A DNA stretch of 21,921 nt from Pseudomonadota bacterium (lineage in GTDB: Bacteria > Pseudomonadota > Alphaproteobacteria > Acetobacterales > Acetobacteraceae). Positions within the stretch are counted from its first letter, which is position 1. Every line of letters starts with the position of its first letter. Positions 1 through 6,671 of the stretch are shown here, one piece after another. A model generated the notes under the pieces. The model did not search any database. It was not told where the DNA came from and worked only from the letters and a program-made list of their open reading frames with translations. A program made the position numbers and the translations under genes. The DNA lies in the NCBI GenBank assembly GCA_021826485.1, contig JAKAZX010000013.1, positions 1 to 21,921 on the forward strand, given 5' to 3'.

Positions 1-2
1 TC

Positions 3-68
3 GTGCCGGCCGGGCCGATCCTCGACCTCACCGCCCCGGGCAGCCGCGTGCCGCGGCTGCCCGGCTGA
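3..68 (+). CDS. C-terminal fragment of an unidentified protein
   Basis: An open frame enters from the left edge and stops with TGA at 66-68, giving a 21-residue tail that ends in VPRLPG. The frame is supported only by the absence of earlier stops and by a perfect hairpin over its last codons, which is common at gene ends here. The fragment is too short to identify. It converges on the DUF1150 gene with a 12-base gap. Confidence 0.4.
   Translation: MPAGPILDLTAPGSRVPRLPG
36..64. terminator. Perfect 13-bp hairpin at a convergent gene end
   Basis: Arms at 36-48 and 52-64 are exact inverted complements (CCGGGCAGCCGCG and its reverse complement) around a 3-base loop. It lies just before the stop at 66-68 and just outside the 3' end of the DUF1150 gene. 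No T-run follows on either strand, so it may stabilise 3' ends or assist termination rather than be a classical intrinsic terminator. Confidence 0.5.
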
Positions 69-80
69 GCGGCGGGGGGG

Positions 81-329
81 TCAGTTCACCAGCGTCGGCA
101 GCATCTCATGCTGGCGGATCGCCGCGACCGCCAGATCGCAGTCGCCCGCCACCGCCATCGGCGTGCCGTCCGCGGCGTGGATGGCGAAGGCGCGCACGCC
201 GTTCATCATCACCGGCTTGACATAGGCGATCTGCGATACGCCCAGGCCTGCGAGTTGCTCGGCCGACAGATGGCGGATGTCCAGCATCTGCATGACGGCC
301 GGAACCTCGGGAACCGAATTCTCGTCCAT
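81..329 (-). CDS. DUF1150 family small protein
   Basis: An 82-residue protein beginning MDENSVPEVP. It looks like the alphaproteobacterial DUF1150 family: an acidic N-terminus, then a compact domain with LSAEQLAGLGVSQIAYVKPV (about residues 21-40) and a conserved-looking AIHAADGTPMAVA stretch (about 49-61). The ATG at 329 is chosen because AGGAG lies about 6 bases upstream; the frame stays open much further upstream but that part overlaps hsp20 and is not protein-like. The gene follows hsp20 on the same strand with a 59-base gap. The Hsp20-DUF1150 pairing recurs in alphaproteobacteria, so a role in the heat-shock response is inferred. The molecular function is not known to me. Confidence 0.85.
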   Translation of the reverse strand: MDENSVPEVPAVMQMLDIRHLSAEQLAGLGVSQIAYVKPVMMNGVRAFAIHAADGTPMAVAGDCDLAVAAIRQHEMLPTLVN

Positions 330-388
330 TGTGCTTCTCCTGGCGGACGCCGCCTTGGGGGCCAACGCCGCGGTCACGCGATGGGTTC

Positions 389-856
389 TCAGCCAGTCCG
401 TCCCTGTTTTGCCGTCGCCTGCGGTTCCAGCACGGCCACCGTGCCGCCGCCCTTGCCGATGCGGATCGTCTTCACCCGGCTTTCCGGCTGCGGCCGGGCG
501 AGGTCGATGTGCAGCAGGCCGTTGTCCAGCCACGCGCCCTTCACGTCGATGCCCTCGGCGAGCACGAACGCCCGCTGGAACTGCCGTGCCGCGATGCCGC
601 GATGCAGGAACACGCGATCCTGCGCGTCATCCATCTGCCGGCCGCGGATGACGAGCTGGTTGTCCTCCTGCGTGATCTGCAGATCGTCCATCGTGAAACC
701 GGCCACCGCCAGCGTGATCCGCAGCCCGGTCGGCCCAGTCTGCTCGATGTTGTATGGCGGGTAGCCGTCCGCCGAGGTCTTCGCCGCCCGTTCCAGCATC
801 TGTTCCAGATGGTCGAACCCCAGGAACAGCGGCGACGCGAACATGCGCGTGGTCAT
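389..856 (-). CDS. Small heat shock protein, Hsp20/IbpA family
   Basis: 155 residues, normal for a bacterial class A small heat shock protein. These cytoplasmic ATP-independent chaperones hold unfolding proteins for DnaK/ClpB. The N-terminal arm has FDHLEQMLERA (about 14-24), then YPPYNIEQ leads into the alpha-crystallin domain (about 32-135), with LAVAGFTMDDLQIT and the closing NGLLHIDLARP in place of the conserved A-x-x-x-n-G-v-L signature. The ATG at 856 is preceded by GAGGAGG with a 4-base gap. The leader can fold this ribosome binding site into a ROSE-type hairpin, which predicts translation control by temperature. DUF1150 follows in the same direction. Several hsp20 paralogues are usual in this class, so I give no gene symbol. 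Confidence 0.93.
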   Translation of the reverse strand: MTTRMFASPLFLGFDHLEQMLERAAKTSADGYPPYNIEQTGPTGLRITLAVAGFTMDDLQITQEDNQLVIRGRQMDDAQDRVFLHRGIAARQFQRAFVLAEGIDVKGAWLDNGLLHIDLARPQPESRVKTIRIGKGGGTVAVLEPQATAKQGRTG

Positions 857-901
857 CAGGCCTCCTCCTCAGAGCGAAGCCGGACCCGGCATCCGGGTCC
901 G
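857..901 (-). promoter_or_regulatory. ROSE-type RNA thermometer in the hsp20 leader
   Basis: Read on the minus strand, the 5' leader has two hairpins. The upstream one pairs 893-901 with 881-889 (9 bp, 3-base loop). The second, 881-859, pairs GGCUUC (881-876) and CUC (874-872) with the ribosome binding site region 867-859, leaving one bulged G at 875 and a UGAG loop. The segment UCGCU (877-873) pairs with AGGA (866-863) around that bulged G. This matches the UYGCU hallmark known for ROSE elements, found upstream of hsp20/ibpA genes in alpha- and gammaproteobacteria. Pairing was done by eye; no energy was calculated. Confidence 0.7.
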
Positions 902-931
902 AATCGCCGGGCCCCGTGCTGGCGACCCGAC

Positions 932-977
932 GCTGCCTATTTTGGCAGCAGAGCGAGGCGTTGCAAGGGGGTTGCAA
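932..977. repeat. Inverted repeat and tandem TTGCAA palindromes between hsp20 and def
   Basis: GCTGCC (932-937) and GGCAGC (944-949) form an inverted repeat over the proposed -10 box of hsp20. The self-complementary hexamer TTGCAA occurs twice, at 961-966 and 972-977, 11 bases apart and so on the same DNA face. Both could be protein binding sites in the region shared by hsp20 and def. The binding protein is unknown. Confidence 0.3.
939..967 (-). promoter_or_regulatory. Candidate heat-shock promoter of hsp20
   Basis: On the minus strand CTTGCAA (967-961) is followed 16 bases later by CAAAAT (944-939). The CTTG-type -35 and C-rich context resemble alphaproteobacterial sigma-32 promoters. Transcription would start near 932 and give a leader of about 75 bases, enough for the two ROSE hairpins. 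The match is imperfect. Confidence 0.35.
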
Positions 978-1026
978 GCCGCAGGCCGCCGTTGAACCGC
1001 CGCGCGGACACCGCTACATCGCCGGC

Positions 1027-1584
1027 ATGTCCACCGCCACCCTGATCGCCCCGCCGGATGCGGCGGAGCCGGCGCTGCTGCCCATCCTGATCGCGCCCCA
1101 TGCCGCGCTGAAGGCGAAGGCGCGGACGGTCCGCAGCGCCGACGCCGATACGGTGCGCGCCCTGCTGCCGCGGCTGTTCGCCACGATGTACCAGGCGCCC
1201 GGCATCGGCCTCGCCGCGCCGCAGGTGGGGGTGCCGCTGCGCCTGGCGGTGGTCGATTTGCAGCCGGACGATACCCGCGCTCCGATCGCCCTCATCAACC
1301 CCCAGGTGGTCGCGGCCAGCGAGGAACTGGCAACGCGGGAGGAAGGCTGCCTGTCCCTGCCCGGCCAGTATGCCGACGTCACCCGCCCCGCCCGCGTCAA
1401 GGTGCGGTTCGAGGACGAAACCGGCGCGCGGCGGGAGATCGAGGCGGATGGGCTGCTCGCCGCCTGCCTGCAACACGAGATCGACCATCTGGACGGCGTG
1501 CTGTTCGTCGATCACCTGTCGGCGCTGAAACGCAACATGATCCTGCGCCGGCTGGCGAAGGAACTGCGGCAGAAGGCGAAATAG
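1027..1584 (+). CDS. def: Peptide deformylase
   Basis: A 185-residue metalloenzyme that removes the formyl group from the N-terminal methionine of new proteins. All three family motifs are present: GIGLAAPQVG (about 59-68), EGCLSLP with metal ligand C108, and HEIDHLDG (150-157) with metal ligands H150 and H154 and catalytic E151. The ATG at 1027 gives a normal length plus a short Ala/Pro-rich extension of about 17 residues before the usual LPILIAP start. No clear Shine-Dalgarno sequence precedes it. The stop lies 3 bases before the GTG of fmt, so the two are expected to be co-transcribed and translationally coupled, as is usual for def-fmt. Confidence 0.95.
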   Translation: MSTATLIAPPDAAEPALLPILIAPHAALKAKARTVRSADADTVRALLPRLFATMYQAPGIGLAAPQVGVPLRLAVVDLQPDDTRAPIALINPQVVAASEELATREEGCLSLPGQYADVTRPARVKVRFEDETGARREIEADGLLAACLQHEIDHLDGVLFVDHLSALKRNMILRRLAKELRQKAK

Positions 1585-1587
1585 CGG

Positions 1588-2493
1588 GTGCGCCTCGGCT
1601 TCATGGGCAGCCCGGATTTCGCCGTGCCGGCGCTGCGCGCGCTGCATGGCGCGGGCCATGCGATCGCCGCCGTCTATTGCCAGCCGCCGCGCCCGGCCGG
1701 GCGCGGCCATGCGGTGCGGCCCTGCCCGGTGCAGGTGGCGGCGGAGGCTCTGGGCCTGCCCGTCCGCACCCCCACCCGGCTGCGCGGCGACGCGGCGGTG
1801 CAGGCGGCGTTCGCCGCCCTCGACCTCGATGCGGCGGTGGTCGCCGCCTATGGGCTGATCCTGCCGCCCGCGATGCTGGCCGCACCCAGGCGCGGCTGCC
1901 TCAACATCCACGCCAGCCTGCTGCCGCGCTGGCGCGGGGCGGCGCCCATCCAGGCCGCCATCCTGGCCGGCGACACCGCCAGCGGCATCACCATCATGCA
2001 GATGGATGCCGGGCTCGACACCGGCCCGATGCTGCTGCGCGAAGCGGTGCCGATCACCGAGGCGACGACGGCGGCGGCGCTGCACGACACGCTGGCCGTA
2101 CTCGGCGCGCGGCTGATCCTGCGCGCGCTCGCCGCCCCGCCCGCCCCGGTGGCGCAGCCGGCGGAGGGGGTGACCTACGCACCGAAGCTCGGCCGCGCCG
2201 ACGGCCGGCTGGACTGGACCGGCGAGGCCGCTGCCCTGGTGCGGCGGGTGCGCGCGCTCAATCCCTGGCCGGGCACCTTCGCCATGCTCGGCGACACCCC
2301 GCTGAAAGTCCTCGCCGCACGGCCGGAGCCGGGCAGCGGCGCGCCGGGCGAGGTGCTCGATGCCGCGCTGCTGGTGGCCGCCGGCACCGGCGCGCTGCGG
2401 CTGCTGCGGGTGCAGGCCCCCGGCCGCGCGGCGCTGGACGCCGCCGCCTTCCTGCGCGGCCATCCGCTGCCGCCCGGGACGCGCTTCGCATGA
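1588..2493 (+). CDS. fmt: Methionyl-tRNA formyltransferase
   Basis: 301 residues, the usual length. It transfers a formyl group from 10-formyltetrahydrofolate to initiator Met-tRNA in the cytoplasm. The N-terminal MRLGFMGSPDFAVPAL is the typical start of the Rossmann-like domain. Catalytic residues are visible in GCLNIHASLLPRWRGAAPIQ (N106, H108, with the SLLPRWRG loop at 110-117) and in GLDTGPM (D144). The C-terminal tRNA-binding domain runs from about residue 200. The start is GTG, only 3 bases after the def stop, and probably relies on reinitiation. The TGA overlaps an ATG for the next gene (ATGA, 2490-2493). Confidence 0.95.
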   Translation: MRLGFMGSPDFAVPALRALHGAGHAIAAVYCQPPRPAGRGHAVRPCPVQVAAEALGLPVRTPTRLRGDAAVQAAFAALDLDAAVVAAYGLILPPAMLAAPRRGCLNIHASLLPRWRGAAPIQAAILAGDTASGITIMQMDAGLDTGPMLLREAVPITEATTAAALHDTLAVLGARLILRALAAPPAPVAQPAEGVTYAPKLGRADGRLDWTGEAAALVRRVRALNPWPGTFAMLGDTPLKVLAARPEPGSGAPGEVLDAALLVAAGTGALRLLRVQAPGRAALDAAAFLRGHPLPPGTRFA

Positions 2494-2504
2494 AGGAACC
2501 GCCC

Positions 2505-3257
2505 ATGCAGGCCCCGGCCGCCGTCACCGTCGTCAACGAATCCGGCCGCACGCCGCTGCTGCTGCTGTGCGAGCACGCATCCAGCTTCATCCCGCCGCGC
2601 TTCGCCAATCTCGGCCTGCCGGAGAGCGAGCTGCGCCGCCACATCGCCTATGACATCGGCGCGGCGGAGGTGGCGCGCCACCTGTCCCGCCTGCTGGACG
2701 CGCCGCTCGCGCTGACTGGCTATTCGCGGCTGCTGATCGACTGCAACCGTCCGCCGGAAGCGCCCAGCCTGATCCCGCTGCGCAGCGAGGCGACCGAGAT
2801 TCCCGGCAACCGCAACCTGACGGCGGCCGCACGCGCGGAGCGCGACCGGCTGTTCTTCGCGCCGTTCCGCGAGCGTGTGACGACCCTGATCGCGGAGCGG
2901 CAGCCGCGGCTGCTGATCGGCATGCACAGCTTCACACCGGTGTTTCTCGGCGTGCCGCGGCCGTGGCAGGTCGGCGTGCTGTGGCATCGCGCGCGCACCC
3001 TCGCGGCATCGCTGCTCGCCGCGCTGCGCGAGGATGCCGCGCTGCTGGTCGGCGACAACGAACCGTACCGGGTGACGGTGGAGGGCGACTACACGGTGCC
3101 GCATGTCGGCGAAGCACGCGGCATCCCCACCGCGCTGTTCGAGGTGCGGCAGGACCTGATCGGCGATCCGGTCGGCGCCGCGGCCTGGGGCGAACGCCTC
3201 GCAGGCGTGCTCGCCCGCGTCCTGGCCGATCCCGCCGGGATCGGCGGGCTGGACTGA
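2505..3257 (+). CDS. N-formylglutamate amidohydrolase-like enzyme
   Basis: About 250 residues. It matches the N-formylglutamate amidohydrolase family, zinc hydrolases related to aspartoacylase that split formyl-amino acids into formate and amino acid. Visible family features are LLLCEHAS (metal-site histidine region, about 18-25), HIAYDIGA, SRLLIDCNRPPEAP and IGMHSFTPVFLG. I prefer the ATG at 2505 because AAGGA lies 7 bases upstream; the in-frame ATG at 2490 overlaps the fmt stop by 4 bases and would add 5 residues. No hut histidine-degradation genes are nearby, so the true substrate is open. Its tight coupling to def and fmt suggests a formyl-amino-acid or formyl-peptide substrate, which is inference. 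Confidence 0.85.
   Translation: MQAPAAVTVVNESGRTPLLLLCEHASSFIPPRFANLGLPESELRRHIAYDIGAAEVARHLSRLLDAPLALTGYSRLLIDCNRPPEAPSLIPLRSEATEIPGNRNLTAAARAERDRLFFAPFRERVTTLIAERQPRLLIGMHSFTPVFLGVPRPWQVGVLWHRARTLAASLLAALREDAALLVGDNEPYRVTVEGDYTVPHVGEARGIPTALFEVRQDLIGDPVGAAAWGERLAGVLARVLADPAGIGGLD
3225..3245. terminator. Hairpin at the 3' end of the formylglutamate hydrolase gene
   Basis: A perfect 9-bp stem (GCCGATCCC, 3225-3233, with its complement at 3237-3245) closes a GCC loop 9 bases before the stop codon. No T-run follows. It may act as a 3' end or attenuating structure. Confidence 0.4.
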
Positions 3258-3263
3258 CCGGCG

Positions 3264-3288
3264 CGGCTACAGAATCTCCCAGTAGCCG
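3264..3288. terminator. Hairpin containing the CBS gene stop codon
   Basis: CGGCTAC (3264-3270) and GTAGCCG (3282-3288) pair over an 11-base loop. The stop codon of the minus-strand CBS gene (3267-3269) is inside one arm. There is no T-run. With the hairpin at 3225-3245 it separates two convergent genes. Confidence 0.35.
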
Positions 3289-3692
3289 GTTTCCTCGTCC
3301 AGATGCGCGCGTTCGACACCGCGGAAATCGGCGAAGGAGACGACGCCGGTGACGCGGTCGCTCTCGGTCACCGGCACGTGGCGATAGCCGCCGTCATGCA
3401 TCAGGTGCAGCGCCTCGATCGCGCTGGCGCGCGGCGGCAAGCAATCGGGGTCCGGCGTCATCACCTCGGCAAGCGTGGTGCGCATGGCGCTCCGCCCCTC
3501 CGCCAACACGCGCGACACCGCGTCGCGGCCGGTGAAGATGCCCAGCAGCCTGCCGCGTTCATCGGTCACCAGGATCGCGCCGACGCGGTGCTCGCGCATC
3601 AGCCGCGCTGCCTGCCGCACGCTGGCGCTCGGCGGCAGCGTGACGGGCACGCGGTTGCGGACGATTTCCGTCATGTGGCGATGCTGGGTCAT
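3267..3692 (-). CDS. CBS-domain pair protein
   Basis: 141 residues made almost entirely of two CBS motifs, a Bateman module that usually binds adenosine nucleotides or NAD. CBS1 covers about residues 8-62 (VTLPPSASVRQAARLMREHR, then GAILVTDERGRLLGIFTGRD). CBS2 covers about 73-130 (VMTPDPDCLPPRASAIEALH, then YRHVPVTESDRVTGVVSFAD). No catalytic domain is attached, so it is a stand-alone sensor or regulatory module. The ATG at 3692 has GGAGG just upstream on the minus strand. It lies 62 bases after the alcohol dehydrogenase gene and is probably the last gene of that operon. Its partner is unknown. Confidence 0.9.
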   Translation of the reverse strand: MTQHRHMTEIVRNRVPVTLPPSASVRQAARLMREHRVGAILVTDERGRLLGIFTGRDAVSRVLAEGRSAMRTTLAEVMTPDPDCLPPRASAIEALHLMHDGGYRHVPVTESDRVTGVVSFADFRGVERAHLDEETGYWEIL

Positions 3693-3754
3693 CTTCTGCC
3701 CTCCCGTCCGCCGGGCAGGATCGCGCGGCAGCGCGGGCGCCGCATTGCGGCAGG

Positions 3755-4744
3755 TCAAGCCGCCGGCAGCAGCACCGCCGCGCCGGTCAGCCGGCCCGCC
3801 CGCAGATCGTCCAGCGCCGCATTGGCCGCCGCCAGCGGATAGGGCCGGGTTGCCACCCGCACCGGCACCTGCGGCGCCAGCGCCAGGAACTCCTCCGCAT
3901 CCCGCCGCGTGAGGTTGGCGACCGAGCGGACGGTGCGTTCCTGCCACAGCAGGGCATAGGGAAAGGCGGGAATATCGCTCATGTGGATGCCGCCGCAGAC
4001 CACGGTGCCGCCGGGCGCCACCGCGCGCAGCGCCGCCGGCACCAGCGCCCCAACGGGGGCGAAGATCAGCGCCGCGTCCAGCGGCGCGGGCGGCAGTTCG
4101 TCCGACCCGCCCGCCCAGCCGCCGGCGATGCGCCGTGCGAAATCCTGCGCCGCCGCGTCACCCGGCCGGGTGAAGCTGTAGATTGCCCTGCCCTGCCAGC
4201 GTGCCACCTGCGCGATGATGTGGGCAGCGGCGCCGAAACCATAGATGCCGATGCGCCGCGCATCCCCCGCCATGCGCAGAGTGCGGTAGCCGATCAGGCC
4301 GGCGCACAGCAGCGGCGCCGCCTCGGCATCGCTGTAGCCAGACGGGATGGCGAAGCAGTAGCGCTCGTCGGCCACGGTGAACTCGGCATAGCCGCCGTCG
4401 ATCTGGTAGCCGGTGAAGCGGGCGTGCGGGCACAGATTCTCCCGCCCGCTGCGGCAATAGTCGCATTCGCCGCAGGTCCGGCCGAGCCACGGGATGCCGA
4501 CGCGGTCGCCGATCGCGAAGCGCGTCGCGCCGGGACCGCGCGCGGTCACGTGGCCCACGATCTCGTGGCCGGGAATCAGCGGCAGTGCCGGATCGGCAAG
4601 CTCGCCGTCCACGACATGCAGGTCGGTGCGGCAGACGGCGCAGGCGGCGACCCGCACCAGCACCTCCCCCGCGCCGGGCACGGGCACCGGCAGGTCGTCG
4701 CTGCGCAGTTGCGTGCGCGCCGCGTGCAATCGCATGGCATGCAT
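3755..4744 (-). CDS. Zinc-dependent alcohol dehydrogenase (MDR family)
   Basis: 329 residues, medium-chain dehydrogenase/reductase family; oxidises alcohols or reduces aldehydes with NAD(P). The catalytic zinc site appears as C38 (AVCRTDLH), H60-E61 (PGHEIVG) and C147. The structural zinc cysteines are C91, C94, C97 and C105 in CGECDYCRSGRENLC. The nucleotide-binding domain starts with IGIYGFGAAAHI (about 165-176), the variant glycine motif typical of the AdhA-like subgroup. The ATG at 4744 is supported by GGAGGGG 5 bases upstream; M4 is a weaker alternative. It follows the short-chain dehydrogenase by 18 bases in the same direction. Substrate not predictable from sequence alone. Confidence 0.93.
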   Translation of the reverse strand: MHAMRLHAARTQLRSDDLPVPVPGAGEVLVRVAACAVCRTDLHVVDGELADPALPLIPGHEIVGHVTARGPGATRFAIGDRVGIPWLGRTCGECDYCRSGRENLCPHARFTGYQIDGGYAEFTVADERYCFAIPSGYSDAEAAPLLCAGLIGYRTLRMAGDARRIGIYGFGAAAHIIAQVARWQGRAIYSFTRPGDAAAQDFARRIAGGWAGGSDELPPAPLDAALIFAPVGALVPAALRAVAPGGTVVCGGIHMSDIPAFPYALLWQERTVRSVANLTRRDAEEFLALAPQVPVRVATRPYPLAAANAALDDLRAGRLTGAAVLLPAA

Positions 4745-4762
4745 CGCACCCCTCCCCGTCCG

Positions 4763-5704
4763 TCAGGCTGCCATCGCCTCAGTCGTAACGCCGACCAGCC
4801 GCGCCGACTCCGCCCACAGCCGCGCCGCCACGGCGGCGTCGCCCGCCTGCGGGGCGATGCGCGCGGGCCCGGGCCGCCCGGTCAATTCCCCCATGCCCTG
4901 CGGCCCGTAATAGCCCCCCGACGCCGCATCCGCCGCCGTCGCGGCGAACAGGATCGGCAGCGCCCCCGCCGCCGCGGACTGCGCGAAGATCGGCGCGGCG
5001 AGCTGGACGGCGAGCCAGGTCAATCCGCCGCGATCCGTCTTGCCCGGCCCGTTGGCGACCAGGTCGGTCCGTGCCCAGCCCGGATGCGCCGCCATGCTGG
5101 CGATACCCCATCCCGCCGCTGCACTGCGCCGCGCCAGTTCCTGCGCGAACAGCAGGTTCGCCAGCTTCGACTGCGCATAGGCGCGCCAGGGCGCGTAATC
5201 CCGCGATTGCAGATCGTCGAAGCGGATGCTGCCGCGCGCGTGCATCAGGCTGCTCACCGTTACCACGCGCGGCGCCGCGCCCCGCCGCAGCAGCGGCAGC
5301 AGCCGCAGCGTGAGGGCGAAATGGCCGAGATGGTTGGTGGCGAACTGCGCCTCGAACCCGTCCGCGGTGGTCTGGCGCGTCGGCAGCGCCATGATGCCGG
5401 CATTGTTCACCAGCAGGTCGAGCGGCCGCCCCTCCGCCGCAAGCCCGTCCGCAAACGCGGCGACGGAGGCGAGGCTGGCGAGATCGAGCGGCATGAACCG
5501 CACGTCCGCCCCATGATGCACGCCCAGGATGCGCGCCACCGCGGCTTTTCCCTTCCCCGCATTCCGTCCCGCCAGCACCACCGCCGCCCCCGCCCCCGCC
5601 AGCGCCAGCGCGGTTTCATAGCCGAGGCCGCCGGTGGCGCCGGTAACGACGACACGCCGCCCACGCTGCGCGGGGATGTCACGCACGCCCCATGATGCCG
5701 CCAT
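4763..5704 (-). CDS. Short-chain dehydrogenase/reductase
   Basis: 313 residues, classical-type SDR. The cofactor motif TGATGGLG is at 21-28, LVNNAGI at about 98-104, catalytic Ser in VSSLMH (151/152) and the Y176-x3-K180 pair in YAQSKLAN. The FDDLQ segment after the catalytic serine and the long C-terminal part resemble the retinol dehydrogenase/WW-oxidoreductase-like group. The ATG at 5704 is chosen because AGGA lies 7 bases upstream; the frame stays open to 5920 but the extension is not protein-like. It leads a probable three-gene operon with the zinc dehydrogenase and the CBS protein. The operon reads as a carbonyl or alcohol detoxification unit, which is inference. Confidence 0.92.
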   Translation of the reverse strand: MAASWGVRDIPAQRGRRVVVTGATGGLGYETALALAGAGAAVVLAGRNAGKGKAAVARILGVHHGADVRFMPLDLASLASVAAFADGLAAEGRPLDLLVNNAGIMALPTRQTTADGFEAQFATNHLGHFALTLRLLPLLRRGAAPRVVTVSSLMHARGSIRFDDLQSRDYAPWRAYAQSKLANLLFAQELARRSAAAGWGIASMAAHPGWARTDLVANGPGKTDRGGLTWLAVQLAAPIFAQSAAAGALPILFAATAADAASGGYYGPQGMGELTGRPGPARIAPQAGDAAVAARLWAESARLVGVTTEAMAA

Positions 5705-5758
5705 GCTGGTGTCCTGGATTGATGTTGGCTGACACCTTGCAGGGTAGGTCGGGCCGGT

Positions 5759-5778
5759 AGCAGCCGTATACCCCTGCT
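5759..5778. promoter_or_regulatory. Symmetric 20-base dyad upstream of the SDR gene
   Basis: AGCAG (5759-5763) and CTGCT (5774-5778) flank a central GTATAC palindrome (5766-5771) at equal 2-base distances, giving a dyad centred about 65 bases upstream of the SDR start. This is operator-like. A second inverted pair, GGTGTC (5708-5713) and GACACC (5731-5736), sits closer to the start codon. No regulator gene is adjacent, so the binding protein is unknown. Confidence 0.35.
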
Positions 5779-5921
5779 CCGAATGCCCGCCGGATGGCCC
5801 ACTGCCCTTGTCAATTCCGCAATGATACTGATAGGCTATAACCTCTCTGAAAGTATATCGACGCGATGCATAAGTCGCCCGCAGCATCCGGGAACGCCAA
5901 CGGGGTGGAGTCGGCGCCATA

Positions 5922-6473
5922 ATGACCTCGACTCTTGATCATCTTGAGAAAACTTTGGGAGATTCCTACCGGAAGGAAATCGACCAGGAAGAAAATGTAT
6001 GGCGGTCCCTGCCTTTCTTCGCTGCAACTCTGGCCTTGGAACTTGCAGCAATCTTCCAGGTTCTGGGTCACCTTCCCGCCGCCGGAACCGGCGCATGGTG
6101 GGATGCCATGATGTGCATTGCGGTCGCCGGTCTGGCCGCCCTTACGGCCCTGCTGTTCCTGTCCGCCTCGATCTTTCCTGCGGAGTTCCGGTATATTTCC
6201 GCCGAACCGGACCTGCTTTCGTATGCGACGGGTCTGGATGATGACGAAACTGCCGCACGTGCCGCCGGACGGCCTGATCCGCCTGACGCGCTGGTGACAT
6301 TCAAGGGTCTGCTCGCCGAGCAATATGCCGTTGCGACCAACCACAATCGCCAGATCAATCAGCGGCGGGCCTTGTGGCGGTCGGTTGCCGGGCTGGCAAG
6401 CCTCGTCTCCGTGCTGGCAACTTTGGGACTGGTGACCGGCGTGGTAATACACAACATGTTCGTCACTTCATGA
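5922..6473 (+). CDS. Membrane protein of unknown function, three predicted helices
   Basis: 183 residues. I do not recognise the family with confidence. A charged N-terminal helix (SYRKEIDQEENVWRS, about 15-29) precedes TM1 (about 30-49) and TM2 (about 62-85). A hydrophilic middle part includes an acidic LDDDET patch, then a polar helix (LLAEQYAVATNHNRQINQRR, about 130-149) leads into TM3 (about 153-176). The layout loosely recalls small membrane effectors such as SLATT-type proteins, but no nucleotide-signalling enzyme is near. Codon use is less GC-biased than the neighbours (frequent AAA, GAA, TTG, GGA), which suggests acquisition. GGAG lies 11 bases before the ATG. Two small genes follow closely in the same direction. 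Confidence 0.8.
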   Translation: MTSTLDHLEKTLGDSYRKEIDQEENVWRSLPFFAATLALELAAIFQVLGHLPAAGTGAWWDAMMCIAVAGLAALTALLFLSASIFPAEFRYISAEPDLLSYATGLDDDETAARAAGRPDPPDALVTFKGLLAEQYAVATNHNRQINQRRALWRSVAGLASLVSVLATLGLVTGVVIHNMFVTS

Positions 6474-6485
6474 CGGGAGGCAGTC

Positions 6486-6671
6486 ATGTCGGAGCACGTC
6501 CAACTGAAACCCACCGAGACCCGGTCGGGCACCGAATCCCGGACCCCGGTCGACCAAGGCGCAGCCCGTCCGACGCCGCCGATGCGGGTGGTGACCAAGG
6601 GCTGGTGGACGCTGCGCGAGCAGGCCGTGTCGGTCGACGAGTTGCAGAAGGCCGACAAAAATGACCCCTGA
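6486..6671 (+). CDS. Small protein of unknown function (61 aa)
   Basis: 61 residues, not recognised. The first half is polar, Thr/Pro-rich and probably disordered. A short conserved-looking core follows: PMRVVTKGWWTLREQAVSVDEL (about residues 32-53), with paired tryptophans and a likely helix. GGGAGG ends 5 bases before the ATG, one of the best ribosome binding sites in the window, and this is the main evidence that the gene is real. It starts 12 bases after the membrane protein stop and overlaps the next small gene by 11 bases. Co-expression, and perhaps a physical partnership with the membrane protein, is inferred. Confidence 0.6.
   Translation: MSEHVQLKPTETRSGTESRTPVDQGAARPTPPMRVVTKGWWTLREQAVSVDELQKADKNDP

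Noticed and set aside
937..2463. Long minus-strand frame opposite def and fmt
   Set aside because: Gln/Arg/Gly-rich shadow translation with no motif, while the plus strand encodes two enzymes with complete active sites.
5705..5920. N-terminal extension of the short-chain dehydrogenase up to 5920
   Set aside because: The extension lacks family similarity and would cover the putative operator. The ATG at 5704 has AGGA at proper spacing and the Rossmann motif at the usual distance.
5922..6473. Assignment of the membrane protein as a CBASS/Pycsar or SLATT effector
   Set aside because: Only the general helix layout fits. No cyclase, nucleotidyltransferase or sensor domain is encoded nearby, and no diagnostic motif could be recognised by eye.
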